From the NCBI GenBank assembly GCA_000634735.1, contig JFLG01000001.1, positions 186,001 to 250,000 on the forward strand: a stretch of 64,000 nt of DNA. The letters are read 5' to 3'. The notes below the pieces were generated by a model. That model was given only the letters and a program-made list of their open reading frames with translations. It had not been told where the DNA came from and did not search any database. The DNA is from Prochlorococcus sp. scB241_528N17 (GTDB taxonomy: Bacteria > Cyanobacteriota > Cyanobacteriia > PCC-6307 > Cyanobiaceae). Position 1 is the stretch's first letter; each line of letters begins with the position of its first letter. The translations under genes and the position numbers were made by a program. Below, piece by piece: positions 1 to 8,381 of the stretch.

Positions 1-221
1 TAACAAATTTAGGTAATAAAATTTAAAAAAAATGAAAATTAATTTACATTTAAAAAAAACGTAAAACTTAATTAATTTCATTGATACCAACTGTTTTGAA
101 GAGAAATATCAATTTTGAGAATTTTTTAGTAGTCAGAGGATCCTGACGACAGGCCAAAAAGACACACAATTCCTAAAAAAAAAGAACATACTGATCCCAA
201 GCAAAAAACGGAGAATTTAAA

Positions 222-1322
222 GTGGCTGATGGGATCATGAATAAAGATCAATTACTCTCACTTACCCTCAGACAATTACGTCAAGAAGCAAGTAGATTAT
301 CGGTTCCGCTTTACAGTCGCAAAACAAAAGCTGTGTTAGTTGATTTAATACTTAAATACCAAGAAAAATCTACAACAAAAACACTTACTACACTTCTTGA
401 TCCATTAGCTGAAGAAACTCCTGAGTCCAATGCTTTCAAAAGTAGTGAAGAAGTTAAGACAAATGTAGTTTTCCTACCCCGAGATCCAGATTGGGCTTAT
501 GTTTTTTGGCAAATTTCTGATGCAGATAGAGAAAAAGCACAATCTTTGGGTGCTAATAAATTATGTTTACGATTATTTGATGCATCTGGTTCTGAAGGAA
601 GCAACTTGAATCATGGAACACTAAGGGAGATAGCAGTTGATAGCTACAGTACCGAGTGGTACTTACCAATCCCACTTGCAGATAGAGACTATAAAGTTGA
701 ATTAGGTTACAAATATGGTTTTAACTGGATGTCATTAGCATTTTCCTCGATAAGCCATGTTCCTGGGTCTCATCCTTCCGAGCAAATTCTTGATAAATTT
801 GTGCCTTTTAATTTAGATTCTACTCCTGAATCAATCCCAGATATTTCTAATCCTGTTGTTTCAGAACAAAATGGTATGCATGAAAGGTTATACCAAGCAG
901 CAACAAACATACCTCTCAAAAGAAAAGTCGGTTCTGAAGAATTTATGGAAAACGTAAATTCAACAAATCTCATTGATAATCTTACAGACTCAGGTGCTGG
1001 TAAATGGTCATCAGGTTTAAATGATTCTGGAAGCGGAATTGTTAAAAATAGATCTTTTTGGCTGGTTGCTGATGCTGAATTAATTGTTTATGGCGCTACA
1101 GAGCCTACTGCAAAACTGACAATAGGTGGAGAAGATGTACCTCTTGCTGCAGATGGTACTTTTAGAATTCAAGTTCCATTTAGAGATGGGACTCAAAAAT
1201 ATGATATTAAAGCTGTTGATGTATCTGGTGAACAAGAAAAAAATATATCAATGAAATTTGATAGAACTACACCACTTGACGATACTAATGAAAAAGATAA
1301 TGCTGAGACTGAATGGTTTTAA
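222..1322 (+). CDS. DUF4912 domain protein with N-terminal Rho/SAP-like segment
   Basis: A 366-residue protein of unknown function. Residues about 7-50 form a helical, Rho-N/SAP-like segment (LTLRQLRQEASRLSVPLYSR), which in other proteins binds nucleic acid. Residues about 78-200 match the cyanobacterial DUF4912 pattern (FLPRDPDWAYVFWQI). A later beta-rich part (LIVYGATEPTAKLTIGG) is also usual in this family. The GTG start at 222 has a GGAG eight bases upstream; an in-frame ATG at 237 is the alternative. The C-terminus is acidic. It stands alone, with 221 bases of AT-rich DNA before it in which I see no gene. The family match is fairly secure; a nucleic-acid role is inference. Confidence 0.8.
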   Translation: MADGIMNKDQLLSLTLRQLRQEASRLSVPLYSRKTKAVLVDLILKYQEKSTTKTLTTLLDPLAEETPESNAFKSSEEVKTNVVFLPRDPDWAYVFWQISDADREKAQSLGANKLCLRLFDASGSEGSNLNHGTLREIAVDSYSTEWYLPIPLADRDYKVELGYKYGFNWMSLAFSSISHVPGSHPSEQILDKFVPFNLDSTPESIPDISNPVVSEQNGMHERLYQAATNIPLKRKVGSEEFMENVNSTNLIDNLTDSGAGKWSSGLNDSGSGIVKNRSFWLVADAELIVYGATEPTAKLTIGGEDVPLAADGTFRIQVPFRDGTQKYDIKAVDVSGEQEKNISMKFDRTTPLDDTNEKDNAETEWF

Positions 1323-1334
1323 TAAATTAAATTA

Positions 1335-1505
1335 ATGCTGAAAAAAATTGTAGCTTTTACTCCATTGTTTGGGGCATTAACGTTTCCACTAATAGTTCCA
1401 ATTACAATTTCTAAATTTGGTGTTAACTTTGGAATTCTTAGTGCATTATTAATTTCTTCATTATGGTTTATCGCTATGTTAAGAACTTCCGAAATGCCTC
1501 ATTAA
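1335..1505 (+). CDS. Small hydrophobic membrane protein (56 aa), unknown
   Basis: A 56-codon reading frame beginning with ATG 12 bases after the DUF4912 gene stop, on the same strand. The product starts MLKKIVAFTP and is almost entirely hydrophobic, with two likely membrane helices (about residues 5-25 and 31-50) and a short polar end (RTSEMPH). Length, position between two same-strand genes and amino-acid composition suggest a real small membrane protein, perhaps cotranscribed with the gene before it. I do not recognise the family and propose no function. Confidence 0.6.
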   Translation: MLKKIVAFTPLFGALTFPLIVPITISKFGVNFGILSALLISSLWFIAMLRTSEMPH

Positions 1506-1537
1506 TTTAGTTAGATTTTTGGAAGTTTTTTAAAAAT

Positions 1538-3175
1538 ATGAATCAAGCTATTGTAATTAATATCAATTCTCCTTTCCTAGATCAAAAACCAGGTACCTCT
1601 GGATTAAGAAAAAGTACTTTAAAGTTTCAGGAAGAACATTATTTAGAAGTTTTTATTGAAGCAATCTTACAATCATTAGAAGATTTAAAAGTTTCAACAT
1701 TAGTAGTTGGTGGAGATGGCAGATATGGCAATATTGAAGCAATAGAAAAAATTGTACAAATATGCATTGCTCATAAAGTTCAAAAGGTTATTGTTCCAAA
1801 ATATGGTTTATTATCTACTCCCGCGACATCACATTTAATTAGAAAAGAAAATGCTATTGGTGGAATTATTCTTTCTGCAAGCCATAATCCTGGTGGGATT
1901 GATGGCGACTTTGGAGTGAAATTAAATATCTCTAATGGTGGCCCAGCTCCTGAGATAGTTACTAATAAGATTTTCAAGGCTTCACAATTTCTAACTAGTT
2001 ATAAAATTTGTAAAATCCAATTACCTGATTTTAGTAAATACGGGTCTTATCTTTACGACGAAACTACCTTAGAAATTATTGATGGATTAACAGATTATTC
2101 TAATTTGATGGAGAAAATTTTTGACTTTGATCAAATTAGCGATTTTTTAAAAAAAGACTTCTCATTAATCTTTGATGCAATGAATGCGGTTACAGGCCCA
2201 TATGCAAAAAATATTTTTGTTGAAAAAATGGGTCTTGCACCTGATTGTGTCATGAATGGTACCCCGTTAAAAGATTTTGGAGGTTTACATCCTGATCCTA
2301 ATCTTACTTACGCATCCCACTTGGCTGATTTGTTATTAAATAAAAAATCTTATAGTTTTGGTGCTGCATGCGATGGAGATGGAGATAGGAATATGATTTT
2401 AGGAAGTGGATGTTTTGTAAATCCTAGTGATAGCCTTGCAGTTATCACTGCTAACACAAAATGTGTCCCAGGTTATAAAGATGGTATTACAGGTGTGGCA
2501 CGATCCATGCCAACCAGCTCAGCGGTTGATAATGTTGCTCGAGCATTAAATATACCTTGTTTCGAGACACCAACTGGCTGGAAGTTTTTTGGAAATCTTT
2601 TAGATTCTAATTTAATTACTTTATGTGGAGAAGAAAGTTTCGGAACAGGTAGTAATCATGTGAGAGAGAAAGATGGACTATGGGCAGTTTTGTATTGGTT
2701 ACAAGTTTTAGCTGAGAAAAAATGTTCGGTAAGTGATTTGATGCAGAATCATTGGAAACAATTTGGTAGGAATTATTATTCAAGACATGATTATGAGGCA
2801 ATTCCCTCAAATATTGCTAATCAAATCTTTGGTAATCTAACTTCTATGCTAGAAAATTTAAAAGGAAATAATTTTGCTGGCCATTTAATTAAAGTTGCAG
2901 ATAACTTTTCTTATTTAGATCCCGTTGATAATTCCATAAGTGAAAATCAAGGTTTAAGGTTGGTCCTTGATGATAATTCTCGAGTAATTGTGCGTCTTTC
3001 TGGAACTGGAACTAAGGGTACAACATTAAGACTTTACTTTGAGAAATTTTTCGATCCTCAACAGAATCTTTCTTTAAATCCTCAGATCGCTTTGAAACCT
3101 CTAATAGATGATTTAGATGCTTTATTGAACATTTCAAAACTTACTCAAATGGAAACTCCTACAGTTATTACATAG
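1538..3175 (+). CDS. pgm: Phosphoglucomutase (alpha-D-glucose phosphate-specific)
   Basis: Interconverts glucose 1-phosphate and glucose 6-phosphate, linking glycogen and sugar-nucleotide synthesis to central carbon flow in the cytosol. The 545-residue length fits the long eukaryote-like PGM class. All four signature loops are visible: the phospho-serine loop SASHNPGG (Ser115), the magnesium loop DGDGDR (279-284), the sugar loop GEESFG (363-368) and the C-terminal phosphate loop RLSGTGTKG. It is followed 33 bases later by rarA on the same strand. Nothing looks broken. Confidence 0.96.
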   Translation: MNQAIVININSPFLDQKPGTSGLRKSTLKFQEEHYLEVFIEAILQSLEDLKVSTLVVGGDGRYGNIEAIEKIVQICIAHKVQKVIVPKYGLLSTPATSHLIRKENAIGGIILSASHNPGGIDGDFGVKLNISNGGPAPEIVTNKIFKASQFLTSYKICKIQLPDFSKYGSYLYDETTLEIIDGLTDYSNLMEKIFDFDQISDFLKKDFSLIFDAMNAVTGPYAKNIFVEKMGLAPDCVMNGTPLKDFGGLHPDPNLTYASHLADLLLNKKSYSFGAACDGDGDRNMILGSGCFVNPSDSLAVITANTKCVPGYKDGITGVARSMPTSSAVDNVARALNIPCFETPTGWKFFGNLLDSNLITLCGEESFGTGSNHVREKDGLWAVLYWLQVLAEKKCSVSDLMQNHWKQFGRNYYSRHDYEAIPSNIANQIFGNLTSMLENLKGNNFAGHLIKVADNFSYLDPVDNSISENQGLRLVLDDNSRVIVRLSGTGTKGTTLRLYFEKFFDPQQNLSLNPQIALKPLIDDLDALLNISKLTQMETPTVIT

Positions 3176-3208
3176 AATTGAAAGTAATGATTTTTTGATT
3201 TTATTTAT

Positions 3209-4498
3209 ATGCATTCAGAAAATTTATTTACTAATTATTCTCAAATAGAAAACAATGCACCTTTGGCAGATAAATTAAGACCAAAGAATTTGGAAGATTT
3301 TTTTGGTCAACAACCAATCCTGAATGAGAATTCGCTTTTAAGAAGTGCAATATTAAACGATAAGATTAGTAATTTTATTTTTTCTGGCCCTCCGGGTGTT
3401 GGAAAAACTACTCTAATTGAAATTATTTCTTTTAATACGCGCTCAAAATTAATTAAGTTAAATGCTGTATTATCAAGTGTTAAAGAATTAAGAAATGAAA
3501 TCGCTAATGCAAAAGATAGATTAATAAATTCAAAAAGAAAAACAATTTTATTTATCGATGAGGTTCATAGATTTACATCAGTTCAGCAAGACGCTTTATT
3601 ACCTTCAATAGAAAATGGAACTATAACTTTTATTGGTGCTACAACTGAAAACCCTTTCTTTGCTGTTAATAAAGCGCTTGTTAGCAGGTCTCGTATTTTT
3701 ACATTACTTCCTTTGTCAGAAAATGATTTGCTAAAAATAATACAAAAAGTCATTACTCACTATTCAAAACAAAAAGATTCAAAAAAGGTTTATTTAACTC
3801 GAGATGCTATTAGTCATTTAATAAAATTTTCTGGTGGAGATGCAAGGACATTAATCAATGCGCTAGAGATGGCCATTGAAATAACTGCTGAAAATGATGC
3901 GAAAGAAATCAACATTAATCTCTCAATAGCGGAGGATGCACTACAAAAGAAAAATATTGTTTACGATAAAAATGGTCAAAATCATTACGATGTAATAAGT
4001 GCCTTTATCAAGTCCATAAGAGGTTCAGATCCAGATGCAACTTTATTCTGGCTTGCGAATATGCTGGAGGCTGGTGAAGATCCTAATTTTATTTTTAGAA
4101 GACTACTTATATCTGCCAGTGAAGATATTGGAATAGCTGATCCTAATGCCATAGTAGTTGTACAATCCTGTTGTGATGCTTTTGATAGAGTTGGTTTTCC
4201 AGAAGGATTATATTTTCTAACGCAGGCTTCTTTATATTTAGCTATTTCTCCAAAAAGTAATAGTACGAAAAGTATTTTTAAAGCAATTGAAACAATCAAA
4301 TCTACCAATGCTTTTGATGTTCCACTTCACTTAAAAAATAATTCTAATAGTTATGTCAATCCTCAACAATATCCAGGTAATTGGGTCGAACAAGAATATC
4401 TTCCTAAATCTTTAAGAGGTTTAAAAATATGGGAACCAAATAATAATGGATGGGAAAAAACTCAATATGAAGAACTGCTTAGAAGAAAAGAAAATTAA
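3209..4498 (+). CDS. rarA: Replication-associated recombination protein A (RarA/MgsA AAA+ ATPase)
   Basis: A AAA+ ATPase of the clamp-loader clade that acts at stalled replication forks with SSB. Walker A is GPPGVGKT at residues 60-67 and Walker B is LFIDEVHRF with D117/E118; sensor motifs follow in GATTENPFF. The C-terminal half contains the MgsA tetramerisation region (SIRGSDPDATLFWLANMLEAG). At 429 residues it is full length and lacks the extra C-terminal domain found in some cyanobacterial fusions. It reads toward the convergent phosphopantetheinyl transferase gene, overlapping its end by 4 bases. Confidence 0.94.
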   Translation: MHSENLFTNYSQIENNAPLADKLRPKNLEDFFGQQPILNENSLLRSAILNDKISNFIFSGPPGVGKTTLIEIISFNTRSKLIKLNAVLSSVKELRNEIANAKDRLINSKRKTILFIDEVHRFTSVQQDALLPSIENGTITFIGATTENPFFAVNKALVSRSRIFTLLPLSENDLLKIIQKVITHYSKQKDSKKVYLTRDAISHLIKFSGGDARTLINALEMAIEITAENDAKEININLSIAEDALQKKNIVYDKNGQNHYDVISAFIKSIRGSDPDATLFWLANMLEAGEDPNFIFRRLLISASEDIGIADPNAIVVVQSCCDAFDRVGFPEGLYFLTQASLYLAISPKSNSTKSIFKAIETIKSTNAFDVPLHLKNNSNSYVNPQQYPGNWVEQEYLPKSLRGLKIWEPNNNGWEKTQYEELLRRKEN

Positions 4499-5151
4499 AA
4501 ATTTTTAGAACAACAAATAATCTCAGGATTAACAGAAGTTTTTTCTTCGTATGCTAAAGCTATAGTCCAATTATGGAAGTTAATCTGTGAATAATTTAAA
4601 TGTATATTTTTCTTCTTATGAATTAATTCTTTTGGTTTTTCAAAAAATTGCCAATGGTTAATGTCTTTAGCTAATTTTCCATGATCCCATTTTATAGCCG
4701 CTTCAACAGCACACCATTGATTTAATATCATATTTTTTGTTAAATAATTATTATGGTTTGATTTATTGGTATGAAGAAAATATTTTTCTGCAAATTTTAA
4801 ATAGTTAAAATCTCTATCTGTTCTCTCAATATCAATCCCTATTTTGCCTTTATGCCAGACTATAGTAATAGCATCTTTACAATGACTTAAACTGATATTT
4901 CCCATTCCAGAGGGTAAACTTGGAGGTTCTCCAGGATGAGCATAAATTGGAATTTCTAGGGGGTCTAAATCAAAAAGTGTTGAAAGTGATTGTCGCAGAT
5001 AAGCTCTCGTTTCTAAGAAAATCTTTGATCTTGAATTTGTTAGGTTTTTTGCAGTTTTAATTTCTTCTACAGTTGCGACATCTTGCACACCTTTAATCTC
5101 ATAAAACCAAATTTTTGGTATTTTATATTCATACTCATTTAATAATTTCAA
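4495..5151 (-). CDS. 4'-phosphopantetheinyl transferase, Sfp/HetI type
   Basis: Transfers the phosphopantetheine arm of CoA onto the acyl carrier protein, activating it for fatty acid synthesis. The magnesium-binding motif GIDIE (D107, E109) is present. The second motif, normally W-x-x-K-E-A, reads WCAVEAAIK (W146, E150, K154), with valine where the first lysine is usual. At 218 residues it is a typical length. The TTG start at 5151 shares its first base with the ATG of the divergent peroxiredoxin gene; GTG codons inside are possible later starts but would trim the N-terminal domain. It is probably the general ACP-activating enzyme, as picocyanobacteria usually have one. Confidence 0.85.
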   Translation of the reverse strand: MKLLNEYEYKIPKIWFYEIKGVQDVATVEEIKTAKNLTNSRSKIFLETRAYLRQSLSTLFDLDPLEIPIYAHPGEPPSLPSGMGNISLSHCKDAITIVWHKGKIGIDIERTDRDFNYLKFAEKYFLHTNKSNHNNYLTKNMILNQWCAVEAAIKWDHGKLAKDINHWQFFEKPKELIHKKKNIHLNYSQINFHNWTIALAYEEKTSVNPEIICCSKNF

Positions 5152-5618
5152 TGGCTCTTAAGGTTGGCGACAAAGCACCAGAATTTAAATTAAAAGATTC
5201 TTCTGAGAAAGAAGTCTCCCTTAGTGATTTTAAAGGTAAACGAATAATACTATATTTTTATCCAAAAGATAATACTCCAGGATGTACTAAAGAAGCATGT
5301 AATTTTAAAGAGAATTGGGATTTACTCCAGAAAAATAATATTGTTGTGCTTGGTATTAGTAAAGATAATGCATTCTCTCATCAGAAGTTTAAAGAAAAAT
5401 TTAATTTACCTTTTATTCTTTTAACTGATCCTGAACCTTTCAAAGTTTCTTCTGATTACGATAGCTATGGACTGAAGAAATTCATGGGGAAAGAATATAT
5501 GGGAATGATGAGAAATACCTTTTTAATTGATACTGAAGGTAACATCGAAAAAATTTACTTAAAGGTAAAAGCAGCAATAATGGCTGATCACATAATTGCA
5601 GACCTTGGATTAAGCTAA
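5151..5618 (+). CDS. bcp: Peroxiredoxin Q / bacterioferritin comigratory protein
   Basis: A thiol peroxidase that reduces hydrogen peroxide and alkyl hydroperoxides using thioredoxin. From ATG 5151 the protein has 155 residues. The motif YPKDNTPGCTKEAC contains the peroxidatic Cys45 and, five residues on, Cys50, the usual resolving cysteine of this class. I prefer ATG 5151 over an upstream in-frame start at 5115 because the family begins near ALKVGDKAPEF. Its start abuts the divergent phosphopantetheinyl transferase gene with no free spacer, and its end overlaps coaX by 9 bases, convergently. Confidence 0.93.
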   Translation: MALKVGDKAPEFKLKDSSEKEVSLSDFKGKRIILYFYPKDNTPGCTKEACNFKENWDLLQKNNIVVLGISKDNAFSHQKFKEKFNLPFILLTDPEPFKVSSDYDSYGLKKFMGKEYMGMMRNTFLIDTEGNIEKIYLKVKAAIMADHIIADLGLS

Positions 5619-6305
5619 TTTTTTTATGGATAGGTGGTGAATAATCATCCCCTCCATAACTAAATTAGGAGCATTGATAATATTTTCTTTTTGAGTCTTT
5701 AGAGATTTTGTGAGTAATTGAGAGTCTCCTCCACAGATTATTAAAATATCCTTTTCGGAATTAAATAAACTATTAATCACGCCAGTAAGAGAGTTGATTA
5801 CTCCTTTTAAGATTGCCTCTTCTGTATTAATTAAAAAATCTTTGATCGGAATATCATATTTTTTTGGAACTTTAAGATTTTTTGTATTTTGTTCCATTGA
5901 TTTTAATTGTGTTAGAAAACCTGGAAGAAGTTGACCTCCAACAATAGATCCATTTGAATTCAATTTTGTTATTGATAATATTGTTCCAAAATCTGCAATT
6001 AGCAAATCTTTTTTTGAAGGGTTTTCAATAATTTCTAAAGCGGCAATACAGGCAAAAGCTCTATCAACTCCAAAAAAATCAGGAAGATTTGATAATTGGA
6101 TATCTTTAGTTTTTATTTCATTTTCTTTTTTCAGCAAAAAATTTGGTAGTTTTCCTACAGAAGCCCAAATTAATTGATCAAGATCTATATTGTCGGGAAC
6201 TTTTTGCTCTTTTTTGGTGTGGAAGAATTTAGATTGATTTTTAGAATATTTTGCCCAATGAAGCCTACTATTACCTACTAATAAAAAATTTATATCTGAG
6301 ACCAT
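5610..6305 (-). CDS. coaX: Type III pantothenate kinase
   Basis: Phosphorylates pantothenate, the first step of CoA synthesis. The N-terminal nucleotide loop is LLVGNSRLHWAKY, the central motif is ADFGTILSITKLNSNG followed by GGQLLPGF, and near the C-terminus CGGDSQLL is recognisable. This is the CoaX fold of the ASKHA superfamily. At 231 residues it is slightly short, as in other picocyanobacteria. The neighbouring phosphopantetheinyl transferase uses CoA, so two steps of CoA use lie close together. cysH lies 15 bases upstream on the same strand, so the two may be cotranscribed. Confidence 0.9.
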   Translation of the reverse strand: MVSDINFLLVGNSRLHWAKYSKNQSKFFHTKKEQKVPDNIDLDQLIWASVGKLPNFLLKKENEIKTKDIQLSNLPDFFGVDRAFACIAALEIIENPSKKDLLIADFGTILSITKLNSNGSIVGGQLLPGFLTQLKSMEQNTKNLKVPKKYDIPIKDFLINTEEAILKGVINSLTGVINSLFNSEKDILIICGGDSQLLTKSLKTQKENIINAPNLVMEGMIIHHLSIKKLA

Positions 6306-6320
6306 TTTTCTATGATCAAT

Positions 6321-7043
6321 TTAATTATTAGTGTGTATTCCACATTCTTGTTTAATCCCTCCAAATCTTGTATCTCTGCCCTTGGCTTCAGTACCATCGG
6401 GACTGCTTGAATGCCAATCTCCTACAGAGGAATAACCTTTGATAAAAAGTGGATGGGCAGGTAAATTATTCTCTTCCATATAATAAAAAATATCTTTATT
6501 TGTCCAATTTAATAAAGGTCTTAAAGAGAGTCTTTGACGAATTAAGTCTATGAATTTCATTTTATTTCTATTTTCTGTTTGACTTGATCTAACACCGCTT
6601 GCCCAGCAGAAAATATCATATTTTTTTAGACCATTTTCTAAAGGTTTTATCTTTCTCAATTCATGATACTTATCTAAATCACTCTTTTTTTTTGTTTCCC
6701 AAAGTTTTCCGTATTTGGCCTCCATTCTGGCTGGAGATAATTCACTTTGCAGAACTTCAACTTCTAAGGATAAATTATCAATAAGCTTTTCAGCGTAATG
6801 GTATGTTTCTGGAGGAAGGTAACCTGTATCTATCCAAAATATTTTAATTTTTTTTTGTAGAGATAATTTACTGACCATATTTAAAAGGACTGATGACTGT
6901 ATACCAAAACTTGTTGTAATAGCAAATTGATTATCAAAATTTTCATAACCCCATGTAAGCATTCCTTGAGGCTTCATATTTACAAGTTCTTGATTATATT
7001 TACTCAAGTTAATTTGAATATCTTTTTGGATTTTTTCAATCAT
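6321..7043 (-). CDS. cysH: Phosphoadenosine phosphosulfate (PAPS) reductase
   Basis: Reduces PAPS to sulfite with thioredoxin in assimilatory sulfate reduction. The family marks are TTSFGIQSSVLL (nucleotide loop), WIDTGYLPPETY, the ELRKIKPL segment, and the C-terminal catalytic KQECGIH with Cys234 six residues from the end. The paired cysteines that bind the 4Fe-4S cluster in APS reductases are not seen: only one cysteine occurs in the DIFCWASG stretch. This points to the PAPS-specific, cluster-free class. It is divergent from the NADH dehydrogenase/transporter block. Confidence 0.93.
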   Translation of the reverse strand: MIEKIQKDIQINLSKYNQELVNMKPQGMLTWGYENFDNQFAITTSFGIQSSVLLNMVSKLSLQKKIKIFWIDTGYLPPETYHYAEKLIDNLSLEVEVLQSELSPARMEAKYGKLWETKKKSDLDKYHELRKIKPLENGLKKYDIFCWASGVRSSQTENRNKMKFIDLIRQRLSLRPLLNWTNKDIFYYMEENNLPAHPLFIKGYSSVGDWHSSSPDGTEAKGRDTRFGGIKQECGIHTNN

Positions 7044-7117
7044 TCTTTAGTTTGATTATGAGTTTAATTTTATTTCGCTCAATTTAAAAATTATTCCTAT
7101 AGTTTAATAATACATTT

Positions 7118-8332
7118 ATGCATAACAATATTTCTCTAATGAAATCAATACAAAAACCAATAGTAATAGTTGGAGCAGGTTTTGCAGGTATGACATTTGC
7201 TTTGAATTTAAAGAAACTTAATCCTTCTTTACCGATTCTTGTGGTTGATTCTGAAACTAACTTTATATTTAAACCTTTAATGTACGAAGTTTTAAGTAAA
7301 GAAATAAGAAGTTGGGAAGCCACCCCAAAATTTGCAAATATTTTTTCTGATGCGGGTATAACTTTTTTAAGAAATTGTTTAACCAAGATTTCCTTCAAAG
7401 AAAATATTCTTGAATTTAGTGACGAATTAAAATTAAGTTATCAGTATCTCGTTATTTGTACAGGATCTATTCCAAATAGTTTTTTTATAAAAGTTGTAGA
7501 TGAAAATTGTTATTTTTTTAATGATGTTCATGATTTAAATAAATTAAATTCTCTTTTAAAAAAATCACAAGATACTGATTTGCATAAAAAGTTATTCATA
7601 GTTGGAGGTGGTCCCTCTGGTATCGAGTTGGCATGCAAAATTAAAGATATATTTACAGATCAATTTGAAATTAATGTAATAGAAAAATCAAACGAAATCC
7701 TCAATAAAAACAAAATTTTTAATAGAGAACAAGCAGAGAAGGCATTAGAAAAAAGAAAAATCAACGTTCTTTTGAATTCCACAGTTAAAGAAGTCTCAGA
7801 AACTAAGATTAGTATTTCTAGTGAGGTTGGAATAACTTCCTTGGATAAAGATATTGTTATTTGGACAGCAGGTGTTAAACCTAATTTGTCTTACTTAGAA
7901 ACTGATCAAATAACAAAAAAATTTGGACGAATTTTAGTCAATAATAATTTGCAAATAGAAAACCATAAAAACTGTTTTGCTATTGGTGATATTTCAGTTA
8001 TTGAAGGAATGGAGGATTTACCCATAACTGCTCAAGTCGCTATGCAGGAAGGAAATCATCTTGCTAATAATTTAGAACTTTTAATTCAAGGAAAAGATCT
8101 TTTACCTTTTGAATTTCAAGACAACGGTGAAATGATTAGCTTAGGAATAGGCGAAGCTTCAATTTCTGGGCTTGGGGTTACTTTATCTGGAAAATTGGCT
8201 TTCGAGGCAAGAAGACTGATATATGCTTCCAAGTTGCCTGATATTTCAGAAAGCTTAAAATCTGCATCTTCATGGATATTCCAAAAAAAATCAATTTTTA
8301 AAAAGTTTCTTAAAAAAGATTATTCGAATTAA
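7118..8332 (+). CDS. Type II NAD(P)H dehydrogenase (NDH-2-like)
   Basis: A two-dinucleotide-fold flavoprotein expected to pass electrons from NAD(P)H to plastoquinone at the membrane without pumping protons. The FAD loop VGAGFAG is at residues 18-24, the NAD loop VGGGPSG at 162-168, and the late FAD motif FAIGDIS near residue 289. At 404 residues it is a usual length. ATG 7118 is taken as start; M8 is an alternative. It heads a same-strand run with a DASS transporter and KtrB/KtrA, 49 bases before the transporter. A role in sensing redox state for transport is inference; the enzyme class is secure. Confidence 0.85.
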   Translation: MHNNISLMKSIQKPIVIVGAGFAGMTFALNLKKLNPSLPILVVDSETNFIFKPLMYEVLSKEIRSWEATPKFANIFSDAGITFLRNCLTKISFKENILEFSDELKLSYQYLVICTGSIPNSFFIKVVDENCYFFNDVHDLNKLNSLLKKSQDTDLHKKLFIVGGGPSGIELACKIKDIFTDQFEINVIEKSNEILNKNKIFNREQAEKALEKRKINVLLNSTVKEVSETKISISSEVGITSLDKDIVIWTAGVKPNLSYLETDQITKKFGRILVNNNLQIENHKNCFAIGDISVIEGMEDLPITAQVAMQEGNHLANNLELLIQGKDLLPFEFQDNGEMISLGIGEASISGLGVTLSGKLAFEARRLIYASKLPDISESLKSASSWIFQKKSIFKKFLKKDYSN

Positions 8333-8381
8333 ACTTTTTTGAAATATTGTTTTTGGGTATATTGAGTTAAATAAGTTTTGT

